NCBI GenBank assembly: GCA_017979445.1
Contig: CM030704.1
Location: forward strand, 13,003,658-13,067,657
Direction of reading: 5' to 3'
From: Akebia trifoliata
Taxonomy: Eukaryota; Streptophyta; Magnoliopsida; Ranunculales; Lardizabalaceae
Length of the DNA: 64,000 nt
Of this stretch, positions 22,601-34,600 are shown piece by piece. The position numbers and the translations under genes were made by a program. Position 1 is the stretch's first letter; each line of letters starts with the position of its first letter. The notes below the pieces were generated by a model. The model made no database searches. It was not told where the DNA came from and worked only from the letters and a program-made list of their open reading frames with translations.

Positions 22601-25600
22601 GTTAGCATAGTTAGTCAGTTTATGCATGCTCCTAACGAGAGACATCATAGTGTTGTTGATCAAATTCTTAGATATTTGAAAGGAATTACTCAAAAGAGTG
22701 ATAATTGGTCGGTTGAAGGATTTGCAGATGCTGATTGGGCTGGTTCAATTGAGGACAGTAAGTCAACCACTAGATACTGTACAAAGCTTTGGGGGAATGT
22801 TGTTACATGGCGAAGTAAGAAGCAAACTGTTGTGTCAAGGAGTAGTGTAGAAGCAGAATACAAGGCAATTGCACAAGGGATTTATGAGTTAATTTAGCTT
22901 GAATGACTATTGTCAGACTTAAATGTTAAAATTGATGGTCCAATAAAACTATAAATTGACAGTAAGTCAGCAATAGCAATTGTTCATAACCCTATTCAAC
23001 ATGATCGGATGAAACATGTTCGCATTGACAGAAATTTCATCAAATCCGAGATTGATAGTGGAAAAATCAGTCTGTCCTATGTGCCACCTGAATCACAGGA
23101 AGTAGATATCCTCACAAAACCTTCACTTAGGGTCGGGTTTGAGAAAAATGTATCCAAGCTGGGAATGATTGATATACATTCACCAGCTTGAGGGGGAGTG
23201 TTAGAAGGGGCTGATGAGGATTACCAAGGAATCCAAGTCAGAACCTTTCCTGATTTTGTGTTATTTATTTCCTTGCTTAGGCTATGATTTAGTTTCCTAT
23301 TTAGTTTAGGCTAATTTAGTGGGTTAGTTTCCTATAATAGCTCCTAGATTGATTCAGTTTTCTATAATAGCTCCTAGATTGATTCTTAAAAGCTGTATAT
23401 AATTGGACAAATTGTTTCAATAAAACAAGAACATAAATTTTCCAAACTTTTATTTCTGTTTTCAGATAATCCACCATGGAAAATTCAGAAGAAATTCCAT
23501 TAAATCAAGGGAAGAGTATTAGTTCTACATATTTATGGCTAACATATAACAGTCAGCAAATAACTTCCCCAAGTGCCATCACATGTGCAATTACCTTTTT
23601 GTCCATATCTGGAGGATAGAAATTTGCACCAGGGGGTTTTAGCATTGGGAATGCAGCTCTGTATTCAAGACCCTTCCACCCTGGTATAGGTCTTGTAGAT
23701 TCCACAAGCAACTTGACAGCAGAATCTGCAGTTGTCAAAAATGCCCGATTCTCATCAAGGCATGACCTGTTACATGAAGAAAATGAGAACTTTTCGGGAC
23801 AGTGTTTATAAAGCCATAATTATTCTCTGGCTCTTAGCTAAACTTTGAAGTGAATGATCTTTTCGTAGAAATAAATTATCTCCCCCCAAAAAGAGGGAGG
23901 AAGGCCAAAAAAGAATTAAAGGCACATGCAAAATGTATTAAATTTTCATAAGTGTAAACTAAAAGTTTCTCTTCCCAAAATACCAATTCTCTTCCAAATT
24001 TCTGAAGTTATCACTTCTTTATTTTTTTAAAGAATTTCAAGCAAAGTAGTTCTAAAAAAATATTAAAATTTCACTGTATACATTATTTGCTTGAGATTAT
24101 GTTCGAAAGAAAACCTTTTAGTTGGAATGGATGTTGGGTGACATGCAGGAATCCCACTCTAAACCAGTTTATGTAGCTATGAGTGTAAGTTTCAGATGTC
24201 GAATCCATATCTTTCCAGTAAAGGAAGGAATGGATTAAAAAATCAGTTTATTCGGATTAAGTAAACAAGCCATGGGATGATGTGTTTTCAGAACAGATCC
24301 AGAACCAGGGGGACGGATCTTATCTTTTTTTCATATATATTCAAAGGTGACCATGCTACAAAGAGTTGAGAGGACACCTCCTAACATGCTTAATTAATGT
24401 TAGTTTATAGGTTAAAAATTAAAATCCTTCCACATTAACTTGGGAGTGCTAAAACATTTCATCGAAAACCCATGCAGGGACTCAATTCACCCCAACCCAA
24501 CTCCTCCACACCTCCCCCCCACCCCACCCCACTTGTATCATCACTGCTGAATTTCTCAGCTTCAGTCATTTGAAAAAATGTTATACTTGTAAAAGACTGA
24601 TAGCCAAAAGGGGGTACTATGCCAACAGTTTGATAAGGCAAGGAGGCATCTCAAATATAAACCCTGGCGGAGTATGGTAACCCATTTAGCATATAAATGG
24701 GCCAGGCAGGGCAGGATTCAGAGTTTGTCCCATTAGTCCTCCTTTTATATTGGCCCAATGGGCGGGCACCCCCTAGCCCAAGCCCTGTTCTCTCAATAAC
24801 CACGCCTAACCCGGCCTGAAATCTATTCAGCTTTACTTTTGTTGCCCACCCCAAACCAAATGGGATGGACTTCAGGGCAGCCCCTGGCCTGGTGACAGCT
24901 AATAACCAGCAACATGAGGAGGCCTAATCCTATTGTCAACATGTTTTGATCTTCCTAAAACATCAATAAAAAAGAAAATATATACATATATATATGACAT
25001 ACCAGGGACTCTTGTTGATCAAATAATACATCCATTTTAGCTTATCCAAGTTAGATAAATCAGCGTGCTCCTTCAACCAATCTCTCAATGGTGGATTGCT
25101 GTACCATACCTAGAAAAAAAAGTATCAATAACAGTCATCTGACAGCATTTAATATATATGTACATATTGATGGGAAAGCTGGACTTAAACCTACAACCTC
25201 AAAGTTGCTTTGCAATATTTTAAACCAACTGAGAAATGGGTCTAAGCCCAATAGCATTTAATATTTAATGTGCATGTATTTAGATCAATATGCATTGAGA
25301 TGAAAATATATCTAAGAAAGAATCGGACTACACACACGCAAGTATGCACACACATGCACACACACACACACAGGGAGAGAGAGAGAGAGAGATGTAACAA
25401 CCTGCAAATAAAAAACTTCATCAATAACCATTGCACATTTAATAAGTAAGATAAGAGCTTCCATGTCTGCCTCCGCGAGCCCAGTCAACTGTATCCAAAA
25501 AGAAAGAAAGAATCAACAAAGATATTTGAAGATTAGAACCATAGAAATTTAAACAATATCACATTAAATTTATGAGTCACACTGAGAATTTAAGGATAAA

Positions 25601-28600
25601 GAGTGATTGAGACAAGAAACAAAAATATCATTTCACACCAGGTGAGTCAAAAATCGAAGTTGATTTCTTGCTAAGACAATTACTGAAAACCTTGGAGAAA
25701 ATAGCAAGAATCTACGATCTTATATTGACTTAGAAAAAGTATATGGTAGTCCCTGGATAGTTAATGTGTGCACTAAGAATCAATTGTTACACTAATTAGT
25801 ACCCGGATAGTAAATGAATTAACCCTACTTAGTGCCTTGATTCATTTATTGTGAATCAATTAACTATGGGCATTCAAATGGTCCCTTAGTGTATACTATT
25901 TTCAGATGATATATTGTTGGTTGACAAACTGAAGAGGGGGTAAATTTCAAAACTAGAACCATGGAGGATATGATAATTAGAAGAGAGTGAGTACTCAACC
26001 ACAATTCAGTATTGCCTACCACCCATATTCAGATTAGCAGAATGAAGTGTGAATGGTATTCTAGAGGCAATATTGCAACAAGAAAAATTTGCATATAACA
26101 ATGCTCGTAGCAGATCAATTGGGAAGAGTCCATTGAAGTGGTTGATGGGCAGAACCCTACCCATTCATTAGACTTGGTTCCTTTTCCAACTACAAGAGAG
26201 ATCATACTAATGCCAAGAAGTGTTAAGTAGACGAAAGAGATACATGAACAAGTGTGAGATTACTAAGAAGTCAATACAACCAAGATCTAGAGGAAGCAAT
26301 GGGTAAGCCTCGTCAGCTCAACGATTTCAATGTAGGAGACTTTACAATGGTTTACCCAAGAAAGAAGAGGAATCCGGTAGAAAAATATAATAAGTTGAAT
26401 AATAGAAGATAGGATCATTCAAAATCTTGATTAAGATGGGAAACAATATATATATATATATATATAAGGTTGAATTACCATCACATATGGAGACTAGAAA
26501 AAGAAATCTATGTTGCTGATTTGTTCTAGTATCTTGGGCTAGATCTTGGTGGAGAAGATATTTATAACTCAAGTTCTTCTCAACTGAGGGAGAATGACGA
26601 GGAGTAAATCCTGGGGACTGTTGATTTTCCACCATTAGATATTTAGATTCCTCCATGGCCAAGGTTTTATCGAGAGGATCCAAACGCTAAGAAAGATACA
26701 AAAAAGAACGAAAAGTCTAAAAATTGATAGTGTTGTTGCACAATTGTTTTTCTATTTGCAGTTTTTCAATTTATTCTTGTTCAGTCCACAATTTTTCTAT
26801 ATTTTTAACTGAAATTGACATTTTTAGAAGCAATAAGCTATTATTAGTAAGGGTAGCATTGTCTTTTTCTTTCTTTTGTTATTAGATTGTGATATATAAT
26901 AGTTGTGTGGCTAGGGTTGCAATCAATTTCGACTCCTCCCACGTTTCTCCAATCCCTTCTTGTATTCTCCTTCTCAAACTCTTAATCTACATGGTATCAG
27001 AGCACACCATAAAAGTTTTATTTTATTTTATTATTTTTTACTATTTCTCAGTTGATTCGTAAGAAAATCATTTTTTTATCTGATTGAAGATTAACGAAGA
27101 GTTCGTATTTAATCCTCCATGTGGAGGTACGGTTGTGATTGTAGTTGTGTATAGATCCTTATATAAGCAGATCTAAGAAGTTTTTTTAATGGTTGGTACT
27201 ATTTTCGGGTAAATTTTGTGGTTTCCAGTGTGGTGAAAGGTATTCGTAGCAGTGTTTGAGTTCATTTGAGCCCTAAAATCAGTTCTTAAACCCCTTTTGG
27301 CCTATAAGATTTCACCAAGAGAGTTTAGAAGAATTATAAAAGAGAATTATCAAGTCTCATAATGAGAGCTTGACAGATATATATATTAACTAAAGTAAGA
27401 ATGGACATAAATACCCTTACATAGAAAACTAACAATAGAAAAATATAAATAAATATAAAAAGAAACTACATATTTCCAATACTCCCCCTCAAACTGAAGC
27501 AAATATATCAACCAAACCCAGCTCGACAAGGTGAGAGTTAGTGATAGAGGGACCAACAGACTTCGTAAGCATGTCGACAAGCTAATCTAAAGAAAACACA
27601 AATATTGTCTGAAGAGCACCAGATCAGAATGCTCCCTGAGAAAGTGGACATCAACCTCTATATACTTAGTTCTCTCATGAAAAACAAAGTAAAAAAAAAA
27701 CAAGCAGGATAACAGAATTGTTGTCACAAAACAATGTGGAAGAACTAGAGACAAGAAATCCCAGCTCCGTCAACAAAGACCAAAGCCAAATAAGCTCACA
27801 TGTGCCAAAGGCCATAACTCGATACTCAGCTTCAGCAGAAGAACGAGAAGCCATACTTTTTTACTTATTTTTCCTCAAAATCAAGTTACCACCATGGAAA
27901 GTGCAAAAACCAGAAATAGATCTCCTGTCTGTAATAGAATCAACATAATCAGCATCAGTGAAACAGGATAGATGAGCCTGAGCAAGGGACGAGTAGAAAA
28001 TTCTAAGAGCATGACGCGACTTCAAGTAACGAAGAATACAATAAACAACGTCAAGATGAGAAGTGCGCAGAGCATGCATGAACTGAATGACTACACTAAC
28101 CACATAAGTCAAATCCATTCTAGTGTTAGTCAGATAAATCAGACGGCCCACTAGTCTTTCATAACAAGAAGAATCAGATAATAAATCACCAGATTTGACT
28201 TGAAAACGATGATTCTGATCCATAAGAGAGGAAATAGGACGACAACTAAGCATACCAGTGTCTTGAAGAATTTCCAATGTGTATTTGTGCTAAGATAGTG
28301 AAATACCACGACAAGAACGGACCACTTCTATCCCCAAGAAGTACTTGAGGATCCTTAACTTCAAAGGCACGACCCAATAGCATTTTTACCTTGTCAATCC
28401 ACTGGGTATCATCTCCAGTCAGGATAATATCATCCACATAAACCAGAACAATGGCACAACAGTCATCTAATCCTCGACGTATAAAGCAAGTATGATCTGA
28501 TTGGCATCTAGAAAACTCTATAGATAAAATGACCTCAAAAAAGCGTTGAAACCAAACTCGTATAAACTGTTTCAGGCCACACAGAAATTGCGAAGATGAC

Positions 28601-31600
28601 ATACCTTCCCAGAATACTTCTCCTGAAGACGAAATCTAAGAAGGGGTCCATATAAATAACCTCAATTAGATCACCACTCAGAAAGGCATTTTTCACATCA
28701 AATTGGTGAAAGAGGCCATGAGTGACATGCAGCTAAAGAAATAATAAGGCAAACAATGGAAAGTTTAGTTACAGAAGAAAATGTAGCACGAAAATCCTTT
28801 CCAGGAGTCTGCGTAAATCCTTAGCAACAAGACGTGTCTTATATCAATCAACAGTGCCATCCGCAAGGTACTTAACAGTGAAACCCCATTTCCAACCAAC
28901 AGTCCGTTCCCCAGACAGAAGATGAACAAACTCCCAAGTGTGATTTTTTCTACAGAACATCCATCTCAGCAGTCATGACTCCCGTCCACTGAGGATCACA
29001 CAAAGCCTTTGATACAGATCGAGGAACTCGAATAGAATCAGTGGCAGCAAGGTAAGCTTGATAAGAAGGTAGGGACAAGTCAACTGGTAAAGCATACTAT
29101 ACTCATGAAGGTGGACCGAATCCCATCAAAAATATATTCCTCCCCATTATTAGACCTAAGAGATTTAATAGTGATATTGTATTGATTTTGAATCATTTTA
29201 AGAAAATTAACAAAAATAGGAAGCACCATAGAATAAGAACACGTCAAATAAACCCAAGTGCAATGAGAATAGTCATTATTAATAAATGTAACATAATATC
29301 TATAACCAGTAAAAAAAGTAACAGGAGAAGGTCCCCATACATCAGAATAAACTAAATAAAATATTGCATTAAACCGATGCATACGAGGAATATAAAAAGG
29401 ACATGTGTGTTTAAAAAGCTCACACACAGAGTACTGAAACTTGTATTCATTGCAAGAGGTTTTTAAAGCAGGAAATAAAGAACATAAGTGCTAAAAATTG
29501 GCATGTCCTAAGCAAGCATGCCATAAATCTAAAGACTGAGAAGAAAAAGTATAGCTCCTAGAGGATGGAAGTACAGCAGCCGATATAGCAGTAGGCTGAG
29601 ATCCAAACATGTATAACCCATCCCTCTTATACCCCTTGCCAAAAATCCTCCTCGAAATCAAGTCCTGAAAAATGTAGTGAGTAGGAAAAAATGTTACTGA
29701 TTTTAAAGATTTGGTAATACTACTCACAAACAAAAGGTTAAGAGATAGGTGAAGAACATGAAGCATAGAATCAAGTGAAAGGCCAGAGGATAAAAGGATG
29801 GTACCCTTGTTGTGGATTGGTGTAAGGGATCCATCAGCAAGGCAAACCTCCTTATGAGTAGAAGGAAATATAATGGAGGTAAAATAGCTAGACTTACCAG
29901 TCATGTGATCAAAGGCACCAGAATCAATTACCCATGTCAGAGGAGCAGAGCCAAACTGAGTGACATGAAATGCAAATAATGTACCTGGAGGTATGGTAAC
30001 TGAGGCCACAGTCGAAGAGGAGTGGATATGAGCATGAATCTGATCCTGTACAATATTAACAATTTGAGTCTGGAGCTGTTGCAAGTCAATAGTACTAAGA
30101 GAAGCAGAAGGATCAGTGGGAGGGACTGAAGATGACTCAACAGTGGCGGCACGAGAAGCAAAATGTCCCAAAAAAGGAGTGGTTGGAGATCGCAATAGAT
30201 GGGGATGGAGTTGAAAACACCTGGCCTTCTCATGGCTAGTCTTCCTACAATGGCTGCAAATAAAACCACTCTTTTTACCACAACCACGACCACTACCACT
30301 ACTACGACCTCAACGACCACAATTCCCAGATCCAGAGGCACAAGAGTCAGAAAAACTCGAATTGGCTACTAGAGCCATCTGATCTGTAGCTAAAACAAAA
30401 AGAATACCAGGGGCCTAAACCTGAGAAGGAACTACTATATGACGACGCTCATCATTATCAATGGTCGCAAATATCTCAAATAAGGTAAAGGAGTGGTGTT
30501 GAGAATCTGAGTCCGAAGTGCTTAAAACTCAAGACGTAAACCCATGAAAAACTAGTATGTCTGGTGTCGAGTAATCCTCTTTATTACATACTCTACTGCC
30601 TTTGCAGACAACTCAGTCATAGACTCATAATGGAAGAGCTAATCCCAATAGGACTAAAAAAACCAAAAATAATCAACTACACTCCAAGGACCTTTGGTAG
30701 CCTAGGCAATGTCTCAATATAACTCATAAATTTGTGAGTCATTCTTAACATTCGCATATGTCTGAGTGAGAGCTAACCACAAAGAAGAGATAATCTCATG
30801 GTCCATAAACATGGTATAGCTGCATTACTCCATGAAATTAAATAACCACTCAAAAATAATGTAGTTGTTGATTTCCCATTGTTCAAATTTGGGATCAGTG
30901 AGGAGTGGCTTATGAATAGGGCCCAACAGGCAACCAGATTTAACTCTACAACCCAAATAAAGTCTCACAGATCAAGACCATGATTGAAAATTACGACCAT
31001 CTAATAGGACGTTGGTAATACGTTGAACGGAAGAATTTGTCCCAAGAGCAGTGTTGGAATCATTGATCTCTTGAGCAGATGTCATCGCTTACAATAAACA
31101 AGAATTTAAAGAATATTTGGATTGAAGGGAGATCACGTGTAAAACCAATCCAAAACCAAGATAATCAACACCTCAACCTTCTCGCAAGGCAGCAAACAAC
31201 CCAAGCAGCAATCCAAATCAGAAATCAGAAGTCGCAGAAATAGCAGTCCAACAAAAATTGTCGCAGGGCAGAAATAGCCTCCCCACTTGCTGTCGCAAGG
31301 TAGAGAACCTCCAAAAAAAACCTTTGTTGATGTCATAAGGTAGAAACAGTTCCTCACGTGCTGTCGTAAGGTAATAAATCTCCCAAGGTTGTTATCGCAA
31401 GGCCTCAAAAGGCTTCCGTAGGGCAGCAGCAAGATCAGAGACCAATCGTGGTCTCCACTTGCTGTTGTAGTAAATCTCCCAAGGTTGTTGTCGTAAGGCC
31501 TCAAAAGGCTTTTGTAAGGTAGTAACAAGGTCAAAGACCAATCGTGGTCTCCAACTAGGCAAAAAAGGGTCTACTTGCTATCACAAAAGGGTTTACTTGT

Positions 31601-34600
31601 TGTCGCAAAGCAAAAAGTCTCCCAAAGTTATTGTTGTAGAGCAGAATAGCTTCCAACTTGCATAGAAAAAAGCTCTCAACAGCACCCTTTTGCTATCGCA
31701 AGGCAGTCCACCAATCACTTTATCTCAAACACAAACCCCAACGTAGGGTGGAAGACAAACCAAAAGACCTATCACAAGGTAGAAACCCTATCGTAGGGCA
31801 AACAACACAGCGCAGAAAATCAATCGCAACATGTGAAACCTTGATAAAAAATCATATCGCAACATGCGATTAAGAGAACATAAATAAAAGAAGCCCCTAA
31901 ATGAGAGACCTTCCAACGAAGTTGTTCTAAGTCAATAGGTCTCAAAAAATTTGAGAATAGGGGAGGGAAGAAAGGAGAGGAGAAGGAAAGAGAAGAGACA
32001 AAGAACTTCAAAAGAAAAACAAACGAGGAGAGGAACCCAAGAAGGAGGACATTGGATTCTCTAGGGGATTTGATACCAAGAAGAATTGTAGAAGAGAATT
32101 ATCAAGTCTCATAATGAGAGCTTGACAAATATATATATATATTAACTAAAGTGAGAATAGACATAAATGCCCTTACATAGAAAACTAATAATAGAAAAAT
32201 AAAAATAAATATAAAAAGAAACTACATATTTCCAATATGTTTTCTGCAAATTTTTGGGTGGTGCGATTTCACTAAGAGAGATCTCTCTTTGTTTTTTAGA
32301 GGTATTTCATAGATCTTGGCTATAAGGAATTAGTACCGAGGATATTTTCAGCTAGTAGAAAATCATTCACAGAAATATCTGAAAACCTTCGAATCCAATT
32401 TTATTGTGTTCTCATGGTTGATTTACGGAGCAGAAAACGAATATGGGGATTTCTCGAGACCTTGTAAAGTTTCAGATAACTTCCATCAAACTTAATGGAA
32501 GCAATTACATTTAGTGGTCTAAAGCAATAAAGGTGTTTTTGAAGGCAAAGGAAAAACACAGTCACTTGCTGACAGATAAGCCTACTTCTAAAGATCCAAA
32601 TGTGATAGATGTATGGGAGCAAAGAGATACTCAGATTGTGGCATTGTTGTGGAACAATATGGAACCACAGATCAATGCAAACTTTACATTCCTTGACATC
32701 TCAAAGGATGTATGGGAACAGGTGAAACACATGTATTATGGATCAAATAATATCACCTGGATTTATGAGCTCACACAAGAGTACTTTTCTTTGCAACAAA
32801 ATGACAAGACCATAAAGTAACTTTTTGCCTATATCATGTGAATGCATGAAAAACTTAATCAGTACCAACCTATTACTAGTGATATTCGCATGATTCAGAA
32901 ACAGAGGAAAGATATGGATGTCATTCGATTCCACTCTTCTCTTTGACCAAAGTATGAGGCAGTTAGATCTCAAATCCTGGGTAGTCAGGATCTTCCATCT
33001 CTTACAGATGTTTTCTCTCGACTCAAGAGAGTCACATTATTAAGTAGTGGCAATGTTAGTGGTGATCGATCAACTTTATTAAGTAGTGGCAATTGTGTTC
33101 TCGTGGTGGTCGAAGGGGTTGTGGTAAAGGTGGTAAAAGTGGTGGTATAGATTCCCGGGGAGGTCGTGGAACCCGTTAGTGCACCCATTCAGGAAATGGG
33201 CTATAAAGTAGAATTGCCTGTAAGTCTATTTTGTGGTAACTAGGCAACCATACACATAGCTTCTAATCATGTGTTTCATGAGAGAACGAAGCATGTTGAA
33301 GATTGTCACTTTGCTCGTGACAAACACCTAAATGGTGAAATTGCTACTCTTTATGTGAAGTCTGAAGATCAAGTTGTGGATTTTTTTACTAAGTCATTGG
33401 GTTGGTAGGGTTGACTATATTTGTAACAAGTTGGGATTATATGATATATATTCTCCAGCTTGAGGAGGAGTATTAGGATTAATAAGTTATTATTAGTAAG
33501 GGTAGTATTATCTTTTTCTTTCTTTTGTTATTTCGTTGTGATATATAATAGTTGTGCGGCTAGGGTTGGAGTCGATTTCAACTTGCTCCCACGTTTCTCT
33601 AATCTCTTCTTCTATTCTCCTTCTCAAACTCTTAATCTACATACTACAAATGAGGGGTATTAGGGTCTTGTAGCCTCAGTGTATTTCATAATAAAGTAGG
33701 CATGTCATTCATGTTTTTAGAATTGAAGCAATTCACTTTAGAGACCTAGTTTGGATCTTGGGGGAGAAACTTCAGATCTCTTTACACATGTTCTTGTGTT
33801 TGTGAACTATTCTACAACAGTCTTGTGTCGTTTTTGTAGTACAAGCACTTCTAGGGTATTATGTGCTCATCGTGTGCTATAAAACCAGACAAAATATCTT
33901 ACAAGGGCACAATAAGCTAGACAACATTAACATCTTTTTAGGAAATTAAATAATAACGACAAAACAGCCTAGTTCAATAAATGACTTCAGTCTTATATCA
34001 ACTTGAGATTATAAGGTGAAAAAGTCAACATAGAAAGCAAGAGAAAAAGCTATTCACCTCTATGTCAAAACGGATAGGAGCATAACAATCAAGTTGTTTT
34101 TGAATAGCCAGATGGCGTGCCCCCATGTTCTCTTTATACCTTGAACAATTTTGAACAAAAGATCATTTCACATAAACAATATAATTCTAAATGAAAATTT
34201 AGCAATGCATTTGGTGAAGTGAAAATAACAGATTACATTATTAAGAATAAAGCCTTTCCTTGGAACACATTACTTACCAAGAAAAAAAATGCGGATCCTC
34301 AAAAACATTTACTGGTAAGAGCTACATCATTTGCATAAAATATAACTGAATGTTGGAAGAGAAGTGGGTGCATGGGTAGTGTATGCAAGTGATTTGTTCA
34401 TGTTCACAAGATGTATAATGTCAGATTTTTGTTTTGGGGTGGGGGGGGTAATGATGATTAAGTTTTGATTTAAATGTTAAAAATGAACAAAGCTAGAAAA
34501 GCCCTGCTAAATAGGAACTATCTTTATGGATAGATGCCTTAGAAACTGAGAGTTTCAGGATAAGTTCAAACAGGACAAAAAACATGCAGTGCAACAGGAT

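Larger units (their letters stand above)
18554..23464 (+). mobile_element. Ty1/copia retrotransposon D in intron 9
   Basis: The element is 4911 bp with 266-bp LTRs (18554-18819 and 23199-23464), TG..CA ends and an exact GATAA duplication (18549-18553 and 23465-23469). The primer site TGGTATCAGAGT is at 18820; the polypurine tract CTTGAGGGGGAG ends at 23198. The LTRs differ at about 10 positions (about 96 percent identity by eye). Gag and pol domains are all present but carry many stops and shifts. It lies antisense to the host gene. Confidence 0.95.
27327..32237 (-). mobile_element. Ty1/copia element E, inserted in F in opposite orientation
   Basis: LTRs are 32079-32237 (5', 159 bp) and 27327-27481 (3', 155 bp) on the minus strand. 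Flanks AGTTT (27322-27326) and TGTTT (32238-32242) match at 4 of 5. A weakened primer site TGGTATCA is adjacent at 32078 leftwards, and a polypurine tract reading TTTGAGGGGGAG ends next to 27482. Its proteins resemble element A most closely, and its LTR end (AATTCTTCT) is the same as that of A. LTR termini are TA..CT instead of TG..CA. A large part of integrase is deleted. Confidence 0.88.
26822..33641 (+). mobile_element. Ty1/copia element F, internally deleted, in intron 6
   Basis: The LTRs are 26822-26991 (170 bp) and 33471-33641 (171 bp), visibly more diverged than those of A-D. A primer site TGGTATCAGAGC lies at 26992-27003, and a degenerate polypurine tract CTTGAGGAGGAG at 33459-33470. 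Excluding element E the element is only about 1.9 kb: leader, gag and the last part of RNase H. Protease, integrase and RT are missing. No clear target duplication was found. Confidence 0.8.

Noticed and set aside
24630..24880. a complete hAT-like element in intron 8
   Set aside because: Interior composition fits, but I could find neither terminal inverted repeats nor an 8-bp duplication.
31133..31534. 133-codon minus ORF as a gene
   Set aside because: It is made of leader repeats of element E and has no independent homology.
26810..33650. target-site duplication for element F
   Set aside because: Flanks GACAT and TACTA do not match convincingly for any nearby choice of LTR ends.
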